NCBI RefSeq assembly: GCF_918797505.1
Contig: NC_092795.1
Location: forward strand, 57,200,916-57,264,915
Source: Bemisia tabaci
Lineage: Eukaryota; Arthropoda; Insecta; Hemiptera; Aleyrodidae
Length of the DNA stretch: 64,000 bases
Direction: 5' to 3'
Shown piece after piece: positions 11,363 through 23,700 of the stretch; within the stretch, counting starts at the first letter, position 1, and each line of letters begins with the position of its first letter. Under the pieces are notes generated by a model. That model was not told where the DNA came from. It saw only the letters and a program-made list of their open reading frames with translations, and searched no databases. Made by a program: the position numbers and the translations under genes.

Positions 11363-11368
11363 TTTATT
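11363..11368 (-). terminator. Poly(A) signal AATAAA of the SMPDL3-like gene
   Basis: On the - strand CTGTAAATAAAATTTCG lies about 105 nt beyond the TGA stop at 11472-11474. It is the first AATAAA after the stop, so it is the likely 3' end signal. Confidence 0.7.
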
Positions 11369-11471
11369 TACAGCTATCGTTACATTAAAAATATTTACAA
11401 AAATGTACAGTATTCAGACCATAAAGTAGAAAAATAAATGAGTATCAAGAAGGTACAGTATGAAGTATTCA

Positions 11472-11700
11472 TCAACTGGATATGGATACTAGGATTAATG
11501 TAAATATTAATTGTCCAATCCAGTTACGGAACTGATTTTTGGAACTCTTTGAAGAAGCTAAAGCACTGTACTTGGTTGCTAAGCAATTATGATACATGGA
11601 GAAGTCTATTTGGGTTATGGCACAGTAATGGGCGTTGATTGTGGAATGAGGTATCACAGCATCATTCTGTAAGGCCTTAACAGAATTGGCCACGTAGTAC
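11472..11700 (-). CDS. SMPDL3-like gene, last exon (C-terminal region and GPI-type tail)
   Basis: The acceptor TTGTTACAG precedes 11700. The first base completes the Lys codon, then YYVANSVKALQND..., HYCAITQIDFSMYHNCL and a Ser/Lys-rich linker followed by the hydrophobic end GQLIFTLILVSISS and TGA. The CAI...C pair matches the cysteine-rich C-terminal region of ASM-like proteins; the segment NDAVIPHSTINAH lies where relatives carry two further cysteines. Confidence 0.9.
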
Positions 11701-14700
11701 CTGTAACAAAAGAATTGAGTTCAGCGAACATTGTATGAAGCAATGTCTAAAAGGTAGTAGCACTGAATATGTCGGTATGTGGAGTGTAGCCAAGTGCTAG
11801 AAATAATGTAACATTTTTTTTTGTGGGAAAAACTTACAATTTTTTAATAAAATTTGACCGAAGCTTTTTGAAGCAAGTGCTTCATTGTCAGGGTCACAAA
11901 GTATAAATCACAAAGGCCATAACGTAATTTCAGACAAGGTAACAGATTTCAGTGGTAATGATTGATAAAAAATTAACAGATCAAAACACTGGTTTTGATC
12001 CCTAGTTTTGAGCACATGGTTTTGATCTGTTAATTTGTCATCAATTGTTACCACTGAAATCTGTTACCTTGTCTGAAATTAAGTTATGGCTTTTGTGATT
12101 TATACTTTGTGACCCTGACAATGAAGCGCTTGCTTCAAAAAGCTTCGGTCAAATTTTATTAATAAAATGTAAGTTTTTTAAAAAAAAATGTTACATTATT
12201 TCTAGCACTTGGCTACACTCCAAATACCAAAAGAATTGATTTGATGTCTGTAATCAAGATTGCATTGAAAAAGGTGAAATAAAATGCGCCTCTAATTTTT
12301 CAATCTCCATCAATGGCTCTTGTGTCACCTCTGATGAAGTGAGTAGCACAGTGGAATGATATAGTACCTTGTAGTATTTTAGTAGGTAGCACAGGAAAGA
12401 GCCAAGAGTGCAAAGAAATTTGATGTTTAAGCAGCTCTCTAATTTTGGATTTGTTGTCATGTTGATGTCTAAAGCACGAAAGTAACCATGCACCTCCATT
12501 TGCGACGTTGCAAATTTCCTTTCAGACTATTTTTTCCTCGAAAAGCTAGTCCAAGAAAATTCTTGAAAACTTCTTTGATTTTCTCTCTCTGTTAGGTAGT
12601 CGAATATTCTGTTTACTATAAAGTTGACGTGTCTCTCTTCAAAATAATGACATAGGAGCAAAAATTTTGAAATACTAAAAGGTAATTTTTCAGCAGTAAA
12701 GGTACGTGGTTTCGCACTTAAGCCATCGAAGCAAGAGCTAAAAAGTCTGAATATTGGTTCAGATACGTCTTGTCCGTCCTTCTGTTATCGCATTTCAAAG
12801 GTGAAATTCCTGAACCACGTACATAGTTTGCGATGTTTTAAAATCTCAGATTCTTTTTTTTCTTGTCTTTTTTTCTAAGAGGAAAAATAAACATCATTCA
12901 TGATAGTTTTACATAATTTTCCTCGCACGAAGAGGAAGAATCGCAGCTATTGCAAGGAACTGCCGTTGGACAGTTCTCCGTTTAAAAATCAACATCGCAG
13001 ATCGAATAACGTGGTTGGGAGTTTCAAAGTCGATTTTTTTTTTTTTTTTCATCCACATTCCATTCGTGAAGAGACAAGGCTCAAGGAGCACAAAACTGCT
13101 TTAACTGATGGTGAGCATGCGGACCTCGTAAAAACGCCTTCATTTTAGGATGATACCACCTACTATTGCGCAGTGGCGTGGCCTGCTTTCGGATTTATCG
13201 AATGATATACTACTTAATGGAGAAGGATCGACAAACAGGGTGTTCGCAACGGACATCTTAATAATCGATTCTTTACCATATCTTTAAATGGAAAAATATC
13301 GATAATCGATCATTCACGCCACGCAACCTGCTGTTGCGGAAGAGCACGAACAGAACAGTTGCCTTCACAAGTTGATTAGCGGTGAATGATTCCGCCTGAG
13401 ACCAAAGTATCTCCGTTTCCGAGTACGTCTAAGAGCTATAACGTACAATATGGCCTTGAGAAAAAGCTAACTTCGGCTAGAATGTAGTGATTGCATTTTA
13501 TTGCGATAAAATCCAGGATAGTCGCTCATATTCTGGTGATCCTAGCGATTTTACCGCCGATGAATTGCCGTAGTATGGCTGCAGTTTCATCGCAACCCAA
13601 GCGAAAATTGTCGCGATGTAAGCGCAATCGATGGCGATAGATTGCCTTTGATGAAACGAAACCGCGATAACCCACCCTCCTTATACTCGCGATTCGAACT
13701 GAAGTAATCACGAATACTGCCGCTCTTCGGGCGCACCGAAATATTCTCTTGCAGTAGGTAATGAGCACTAGGAATAAGTAACGATTTTTAATCGATTTTT
13801 TGCGCTGAAAAATCGATGAAATCGAATCGAGTTTTTGAAGTCGATTAAAAATCGGGATCAATTTTCCGAGCCGAAAGCGAATTATTGATAAAAAAATCGA
13901 AATTTCCAACGTTGATGCGTCACACTAGGTCTAGGCTCTGTGAAACCCGAGTTTCATTTCAAGTTCAGTTTTAGTAGTAATTATGTTTATGGCGCCGAAC
14001 TTGGATTTTTCAAAAAATGGATTGGATTTTTTTTTTTTGGATTTTTCTTTTTTTTTGTTTTGTTTCAAAATCGATTTCGAAAAAATCGGTGTTCTCTGAA
14101 ATCGATTTTTTCCATCCGATTTTGAAATCGAATCGATTTTTCACAGAAAATCAAATGGATTTTCCGAAATGGATTTATTAGAACAAATCGCCATCCCCAA
14201 GAGCATAAAGGCACCCACTCTTTTCGGAAGCACTATGCTTGTCGGAGGAGGGACAGTCATTTTAGGGGTGAGGGTTGGAAAGCAACAAGCCTTGCCTCAC
14301 CTCGCCGTTGCCGTTGCGGTCTCACCCTCCATCTTAGACGAGGCCCGAGGCCGAGAGGAGCACCTGGAAGGCTGAAACGGAACCGAACGGATCGGACAAG
14401 GTGTAACCTCTGCGTTAAGCTTACAGCAGTGGTTTAAGCGCAGCTGAATTTCGTTTGACACTCTAATTGAGACCGAAATCGGCTTGTGGTCATTTCCAAG
14501 CGCCAAAGCCGCGGCCCGGCCAATCAATTGGACGTATTTCTGCCGAACGGAACTATGTTCATCAAGACATGAGTCAGAGACCCATAAGAATATATGCATG
14601 ACAAGGCTCACGTCATAATGCACATAGTTCCTTTTAGCATAAATACGTCCAATGGAGATGGCTTCCTAGCCCCGGCCTCAATCACCATCAGGCAAAATTT

Positions 14701-17700
14701 TCTCCTCCTAGCTTCCATCCGCCCAGCTCTCCTTCTATTTGACAATTTCCATTATTTGGTACAACAGGACTTAATTATTTTTTAAGAATTTCCATCTTGT
14801 TTACCTGAACCGGATGAACCTTTTGATTTGCTTCAGCTGAAGGCTTTTAGATTTTTCCTGCTTCGCGCCAGCTCGGCGTCCCGCGGCGCTTCGAGCTACT
14901 ATTTCGCCACGGAGGTGTTGCACATGCACAGTATCATACGAGATTGAAGGCACCTCGACGTATCATGATCGATGGCATCTTTCAAAAGCACGAGGTACCC
15001 TCGCAAATTAAATCAAGTGACGCGACTGCAAAATGAGAGCGGTAATAAAAAAACTAACTAAATTTAGTATCCGTATTCAATATCTGATTTTTGAACTTCA
15101 TTAGAGGAAAAAGTGACTTGATTCAAGCAGAATCATGCTCAAATTTACCGCCGAGAATATTTCCTTATGAGTCAATAAAGAAAATAATGCTTGTTTAAAG
15201 AGGAAAAGATGTTCATTAAAAAAGAAAAATCACTTACATCAAGCAGAGACCCGCTTTCATTCAGCGATTTTATTCTTAATTCAAAATAAAATTTTCTTGA
15301 CGGCGTATTCAAGAATGTTTCTGCCTAAATTGAGTCACTTTTTTCTCAAATGAAATTCAAAAATTATGCTAAAAATTATTAAATACAGCTGCTAGGACTT
15401 TGTGAGTTTTTGGACTACCGCTCTCTTTTTGTGCCGCAGTATCTTGATTTATTTTGCGAGGAAAGCTCTGTACTCCTAAAGGATACCTGTTATTCTAAAT
15501 ATGTTGGAGCGCCTTCAATTTCGTATGATACTGTGCAACACCTCTGTTGTGAAATAGTTGCTTGAGGCACCGTAGCGCGCTGTGGCGCGGCGGGCGAGAT
15601 CGGCCAGCACGACACGCGCATTGGCGCCTACAAACCTAACAGGGATACTTCACGCATTGCGCAATGCGTGAAGTATCCCTGTTAGGTTTGTAGGCGCCAG
15701 TGCGCGTGTCGCGCTGGCAGCACGCAGCTCCACTCCGTATTAGGCTCTATACATATTTAAACTCGCGGAGTTAGCGTTTTTCAACTAATGATTTTGAATT
15801 GTTTGCACACTCTGCATGGATTATTTTCATTTACATTTATGAAAAAAAAAATATGTATCAAAGTAAAATATAACGTGTGTTTTAAAGGCAATTTTGAAAC
15901 GTCGAAGCTCTCTCATCAAATCGTTCACGCTGTGAGCCTCACAAGAAGGTGCTGGCTTATTTCGGTTGGAGAATTGACTGCCCTCAGAGGCCAATCGGTT
16001 TATTTATGAAACTAATGAGTTATCTAGAAAGTGAGCCAAATTGAAACATTCTAAGATGAGGCACAAAGCGATGGAAATTCCAGACGTAATTATTTTGGTT
16101 TAAATTTTGAAAAAATAACAGGCGAATCAGCCAATTTCTGTAAACCACGCCCAAATGGGGGAAAAACTTAACCATGTCTTAAGAGGGAATCTAGGAGCCT
16201 ATTGTGAACTAGAAAACTACACTTTTGACCTTTGAATGGGAGTAAGCGGGTCATAATGTACCCATCAAGCAAAACCGGCTACTGAATGACACCTTTTATC
16301 TTTCCCGGCGGTGGAAAGCATACTTTATTCGTTCAAAATAGAATCATCCATAGATGACCTCTCAGATTGTCCATGTTTCCCATTTGTATGCATCTTATAG
16401 CCAAAAACTCATTTTTGCTGAATGAAATTTACCTGCAATTTCGATCACTTGCGCCTTACTTACCCCTGACTTTGAATTGGCTAAAATCATAGATTACTTA
16501 CCTATTTTCATATACGTAGCATCGATTGTACCCGGGATCAGTCGTTTCTCCGACATACCCGAAGGAAGCCGCATATCCTAGCCTCTTAACTCTACACGCG
16601 AAATGTTAAGTTGATGAACGCAAGTATTCATGGTCTCACGTAACTGCAGGAAGTATCAGCCTCAATTGAAGGCGATTTTGTGAGGCCCTACTCTCCTGTT
16701 AGATCTCTCGCATTGCAAGGCTCGCACCACTACGCGACAGGAACGCCAAGTCTTTTAGGATGCAACAATTCATTGTCTCACACAAGAGCGGGTGGTATCA
16801 GCACGTGGTGGAGGTGTCCGAGCAAGGTACCTATTACCCTCATGTAAATCTATTGAAAATCCTGCTCTTTACTGCCGTGATAGCGAAGAGAGCAGTAATT
16901 GCAAAAACGAAGCTTTGAGAAAACGGGCTCAGAAACGTCTGCCCGGAAAATTTTATCGAAAGAAGCCTCCGTTCTTTCCTAAATTGCCGCTTTTCATCCG
17001 AAAGGCTCCTAAAATCGACCGATTTTATTTCAATCACATAAAAAGGGTATTTACTCATTTTCATGTTAGGCGAGTGCTACGCAAGACAGCCGTGAGTTCT
17101 ATCTTCTGCATGCTTTCGTGGTTGCATTTTGGGCGCACAACAAACACACTTCCAGGTCAGAAATTGACAGAGACACCTGGAGGCACTGCTTCCATTGGCT
17201 CTCTGGAGGAATAATGTCACTTATGGCTATTTTGCCTCAAACTACGCATTTTTTGCGCACTTATGGCTTGCTCGCATATCGACGGTGAAAGTCGGCAATC
17301 ACATAACTCGGTTTGCGACGTCGCAGACTTCCTGTCATACTTCATTTTTTAAACGGAAAACTACTCAACGGCAATTCTTTAAAACTGTCATGATTTTTCT
17401 TCTCAATGCGAAGAAAATTCTGCGAAAACTTCAAGAAATAATACCAATTTGTTCTCCTTTAAAAATGACGTAGAGGCGGAGATTTTCAGACACCGCAAAC
17501 GAGTTATGTGATTGCCGACTTTCACCGTCGATATGTCTCGTTTTCATGTATTCAAGATTAATTTTGCTATTTTAGCAATTCCAGTAAAATTGCCCAGAAG
17601 AGATTAGACGAATCGTGACCGAAACTCGAGTTCGAAAATTTGACAATTACTGCTCTCCTCGCTCTCTTGGCAGTTTACTTTCCTTGCGCAGACTAATTTA

Positions 17701-20700
17701 AGATGCGGTTACATCTTACTTGTAAAACAGATCGTAGTCCGCGGGGACGATGAAGCTCTCCGCCAGCTGATCCATCTGTTCAGCCGAAACAGGCTCGAAA
17801 GTTGATTGCTTGAACTCGTAGTACGACGTGAGATTGTACTCTGACGTCCATTCGGCTTTCTCGTCTTTGTTGGCTACTGACAGATCTAGGTAATACTGAT
17901 TGTAATCTAAAACCTGGAAAAGAATAAGTCAATCGTGAAAATAGACTATAAATCAAAACATAAATTATCAAAAATACGTTGCAATAATTTGATAAATGCC
18001 AATATTGTATGTATTTTACATCTCGTTCCGAAGTTCATTTTCGGACGCATCTGTTGTGTGAGCATAGCCAGAATTTGGAATTTTGTGTGGGGAGGCATTG
18101 AAAACACCTAATCAAAGGAAGTCTGGAAGGACTCCTTCATCTCGAAAGAGGCCTCGCGGCGGCCGGTGAGCACATTTTGAAAATGGGTCTCTCGCAAACA
18201 TCAGCTAGAGAAAAAAGAAGCGTTAACTCTGAAAGAAAATGGCTCAAAAATCACGATGAGCGCATCGGAAAAGTCTGATGTTCACTGCTAACTTCACAAT
18301 CTGCGCAACAAATATGCGATTTTTTTAAGCTTCCCGTTTCAAAAATGATACCATGGCAGGGGTGAACATTTTGTAAGAGGTGTCCTTCCATCGAACCCTT
18401 GCGCATTAGGATGCGACGCAATATTCAACATGACCGACCGACGCTTCCACACGCAAAGTTATCATCGTCTTTAATTTGGAGACAGTGTAAACTAATGTTT
18501 TCGTGCATATTACTGCTGAACATAGATACTACGAATTTGACTTCAAATGAGGGAAATTATGTCAAAATAATCCCGTTCGTTCTCAAAAAGACTCAAGCGC
18601 CGATTCGTTTTTTTCCTCTTTTTTCCGTTTAGATCGTAGGAAAATATCTGGAACAACCACAATCCGATTTTGAATTTCGATCTTCTCCGACGATCTTTTT
18701 TTGACCACAGGGATTGAGGCCGGTGGTAAAAGAAGAACGAAAATATATTTTGTCGTTTCCTAGTTTACCAAGGATTACTCATTGTCAGTTTTGCTAAAGT
18801 TGGTATAATCATTCTAAATTTCCCTATGAATTGTATACGCATGCGGTTGGAAATTACGACAAAGTTGAATTATAACGTACCTGTCCAGTGTCCTTGTTGA
18901 ATTTATAGAGGCGCAGCCCTGGATTGTTGACACCATTTGGGCTTCGCTTAGGGGTTACGGACGGTGCTATGAATATTGTTGATACCGGTCGGTTATCTGA
19001 AAATGAAAAAGAAAACATTGGGGAGATTCGAAGGGTGAAATCATGGAAGAATTGATTGAATCATCGTTCTGTCAGGTATTCAATCATCGTCTGATCTGTC
19101 AGGTAACTTTAAGTGTACTTCGGCGCCACATTATTTTTAGTCCTATTTTCCTTTTTTTGTTTTTACCGGAAAAAAAAACCACGGTCCCTGACTCTAAATC
19201 GTAGCAATTAGGATAGTTATTTTTGTTTTTAATGGGGAAAATTAGAAGGGAGTCCAGTGGCGTGGCGTGACTATATCCGGTAGGCGTTCGGTAGGAGTGT
19301 TAACTTTAGGGGGTGGGGTCAAAAAGGTTCACTCTCCTTCCTTAAAGGGGGTTCGGGGGGCCTCCCCCGGAAACTTTTTAAAAAATGAAGCCGCAAGAAC
19401 ACGATTTTAACCCTTTCTGGTGAAAATTGTGCCGGTAAATTGTCATTGAAATTTTGTTCTTTTTACCGATCGGTTTCCTGTAATTTATTTTGTTAAATGA
19501 TAACGTATTTTCGCAACACGCACCTGCAGAGAGAGGTGGGAGAGGGAGACTGGGAAACTGGGAGATGCGGCCCGCAGGCGCAAGGGGGGAAGCGGAGGGC
19601 GAATCGCGGCATAGAGGAAATTCGGCGGTTCGCAAACCCCTGCGGACCACTGCTATAGGAAACAGCTGGACTGATGAGCGGCTCTCCTCTCTCGTTCTTT
19701 TCTCCTCCCTCTTCTCTCTGCTGTGTTCCCTCCGCGAGTGCGGTCCGCACTTGTCTCCGAACCCAATGCTCACGCTCCGCTCTGCGCCGCGCGCCGGTGC
19801 CTCTCCTCTCTCGTGTACCCTTTGCCCCTTCATCATTGCACCCAGGTTCTCTCTCCTCACCGTACGCAGATCATCCAGGTTCGGTAGCCGGTGCGGACCA
19901 CGCGTCAAAGGATTTTCTCTCTCCGCCGCGCCACATGCCGCTGTCGAAAGCCAAGCGCCCGATACTTATTTGCGATCTACTATTCTGTATTCTGTATTGC
20001 TTCCCACATTCTTAGCCATAATTTATTAATTGTTTCAAAATATTTTAGGGTGTTCGGCGAACACTGCGAACCTACGGACGCCACGCCACTGAGGGAGTCA
20101 TAAATAATAACTGAATGTCGCAGCAATTTTAGCGATCGTCCCGCCAGCGAGGGTCGGCAGAGCGGTCAAGACACCTTCGCAGTTTGACGCGACTTCAATC
20201 CGGCGGAGCTGCAACATGCTTACAGCCGAGGTCAAATAGTTGTATGTCAAGCCTGCCGTAAACGAACTCAAATATCGATGGTTCCACGCGAAAAGGAACT
20301 TATTTACCTCGATTGCAACGTTGCAAACAACAGTTAATGCTTTAATTTCAATCAATACTATTTAAAAGATACGCACAGAATTGCTGACAAATGTTCAAGC
20401 ATTTTTCGAACGATTTTAATTGAAATCACGGGAAATTTCTTCGCGACTTTATATTTAGTCCTAGTTTCCTTTTTATTTGTTTTTTCCGAAAAAAAAAAAC
20501 AAAAAAACAATGGTCCCTGATTCTAAATCGTAGCTCTTCGGATTGTTTTTTTTGTTTGTGACGGTGAAAATTAGAAGGAAGTCATAAATAATGACGGGTC
20601 GTCTAAGTATCGCAGCAATTTTAGCGTTCGTCCCGCCAGTGAGGGTCGGCAGTGCGGTGAAGAGATCTTCGCAGTTTGACGCGCCTTCAATCCGGCGGAG

Positions 20701-23700
20701 CTGCAACATGCTTACAGCCGAGGTCAAATAGTTGTATGTCACGCCTGCCGTAAACGAACTCAAATATCGATGGTTCCACGCGAAAAGGAGCTTATTTACC
20801 TCGATTGCAACGTTGCAAACAACAGTTAATGATTTAATTTCAATCAATATTTTTTAAATGATATGCACAGAATTGCTAACAAATGTTCAAGCATTTTCCG
20901 AACGATTTTAATCGAAATCACGGGAAATTTCGTCGCCACATTATATTTAGTCCTATTTCCCTTTTTTCTTTTTTAACCGGAAAAAACCACGGTCCCCGAT
21001 TCTACATCGTAGCTATTAGGATAGTTATTTTGGTTTTTTATGGGGAATATTAGAACCGAGTCATAAATAATGACGCATCGTTTAAGTGTCGCAGCAATTT
21101 TAGCGTCAATAGGCGTGGTATGTCACGCCTGCCGTAAACAAACTCAAATATCGATTGTTCCACGCGAAAAGGAGCTTATTTCCCTTGATTGCGACGTTAC
21201 AAACAACAGTTATTGCTACAATTTCAATCAATATATTTTAAAAAGATACGCACAGATTTGCTCAAAAATTTACAAGAATTTTTCGAACGATTTTAATTGA
21301 AATCACGGGAAATTTCGTCGCCACATTAAATTTAGTCCAATTTCCTTTTTTTTTTGTTTTTACCGGAAAAAAAACCACGGTCCCCGATTCTACATCGTAG
21401 CTATTAGGATTGTTTTTTTTTTGTTTGTTACGGTGAAAATTAGAAGGGAGTCATAAAGAATGACGCATCGTTCAAGTGTCGCAGCGATTTTAGCGTTCGT
21501 CCCGCCAGCGAGGGTCGGCAGTGCGGTGAAGAGATCTTCGCAGTTTGACGCGCCTTCAATCCGGCGGAGCTGCAACATGCTTACAGCCAAGGTCAAATAG
21601 TCGTATGTCACGCCTGCCGTAAACGAACTCAAATATCGATGGTTCCACGCGAAAAGGAGCCTATTTACCTGGATTGCAACGTTGCAAACTACAGTTAATG
21701 CTTTAATTTCAATCAATATTTTTTAAAAGATACGCACAGAATTGCTAACAAATGTTCAAGCATTTTCCGAACGATTTTAATTGAAATCACGGGAAATTTC
21801 GTCGCCACATTATATTTAGTCCTATTTCCCTTTTTTTTGTTCTTACCGGAAAAAAACACGGTCCCTGATTCTACATCGTCGCTATTCAAGCATGATTTGG
21901 ACAAAGGTAGCTGCAACAGTTTGTTCGCAGCATTCAAAAATCACTGCTAGGTATATTTTTTAAAAGAGAACAAATCAACATTATTCCTTGAAATTTTCTC
22001 AGAATTTGCTTTGTCCAGAGAGGAAAAATCATGGACGATCCTATAGGAATTGATGTTTAGTAGGTATGGCTAAAAGTTCACAATACTTTGAACTAGAATT
22101 CTCATTTATCAAGATTCATCACTATAGTTCATAATATTTAAAAATCGCGGGAGGCGATTCACGGAGCACGGAGCGGCACGGACATCCACGAGCCCATCCG
22201 GAGAGCGTACGGACTTTTCAAGATAGGAGCACCTGGGTACACTGGTTCTCATGTAAAAAATCTGATGGTACAGTTAAATTTGGCAAAAGCTGATGTGGCT
22301 TGGTTCCTTTCTGCTTAACACGGTCCATTTATCATCGCTATAGCCTTCCTTGCTAGGGTTTTCCTCTCCTCAATAGCTTGATCCGTCCCTCCATCCTGGG
22401 TCAACCGCATTCCCAAGTATTTAGAATTCCAGTTCAAGACGCAGTTAATGGAAACAGCACAGTACGACGATACGTAAATACCTCACATTGATAAAATCCA
22501 CTCACCATTGTCGTCATATACGATACGAAATGAGTCCGTATGAAAATGGCCGAAAAATTGCCCAGTTATAATATTGGCGAATCTGCGGACAAGAGCCAAG
22601 TATCTGCTATTGTGTGAAGGCATGAGTAGGATTCGCTGTTGGTGGGGCGATCGAGACTGCCGTTCATCCATGCCGGGGGGCACGTGACCCACCAGGTAAA
22701 CCTGCAATACCAACAAAAATTCCATTATACAAAAGCACCTCTCAAAGAAACAGCAGAAAATGCTTATAATCAGAGGCGGATCCAGCGATTTAGCAACACC
22801 GGATTCCCTTCATTTTAACCTATGTTAAATGGACTGAGTTAAGCAGAAAGGAACCAACCCACATTTTGGAAAAAATTGAGTTATGAATGGTTTTAAACTC
22901 AACCACTGCTCTACTATCTATCGCCAAAAATTCAAAGTTTTTGTTGGAGCAAATTTTGCAGAAATTGAACTTGAAGTTTATCTTTTACATTGAGTCTTAT
23001 GCAAGAGCTAAACTTTAAACCTCTTTTTCTCGGTTCGATCCCGATGTGACTTGGTTCCTTTCTGTTTAACTCCGTCCAAATAATAATCGATTCTTGTCGG
23101 AGCACATGGTTCCTCTCTGACTCGATATATTTCCATAGGTTTACATGGCGAAAAAGCAATGTTGCCGATTTGCTGGATTCGCCAATGCTTATAATATTGT
23201 GCCATGCCCGTGCCCCGTGCGGCCGGGAAAACGATGTATCAACATTCGGACATTGCCAAATTTCCACGTATTTAAATCAAAAGGAGCTATGTCCATTCTG
23301 ACAAGAGCCCTGAGACCCACAAGCAATGACGATTTTTCAAGTTAGCAGCACTGTTATTCCTTCCACGAGGCGTGAATGATCGTTAATCGATATTTCCCCA
23401 CTTGAAGCTACGATGAATACTCGATTACTTATTAGGGTATTTGTTGCGAACACCCTGTTTATCGATCCTTTGCCATAGGTTGAAATGGCACATTAATCGA
23501 CGTATCGCAAAGTATGCCAAGCCACTGATTCCTCCATTTAAATCCATTAATAATATCGATTTCATGTGAGGCAATCGGGCTGCCTCACCAAGATTCGATT
23601 TTTTCACATACATTTAAATGGAGGAAAATCAGTGTTGCCAACTTTCTAAAATCGTCACTTTCCGTAAGATGACATGGTAGGGCTCATGTTACGATGGATA

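Noticed and set aside
13526..13909. 127-codon - strand frame
   Set aside because: Runs into the ATCGATT-rich repeat and has no recognisable motif; composition alone explains it.
16792..17214. 140-codon + strand frame
   Set aside because: No domain, no splice context, lies antisense in an intron of the SMPDL3-like gene.
19378..20029. Overlapping 176- and 179-codon frames on opposite strands
   Set aside because: They lie inside the hAT-like element in GC-rich, CT-rich sequence; neither shows transposase (DDE, RW) motifs or other recognisable domains.
23030..23045. GGTTCGATCCC, a perfect tRNA B-box match
   Set aside because: No A box or cloverleaf stems at the proper distance; it lies in the 22829-23079 TIR element.
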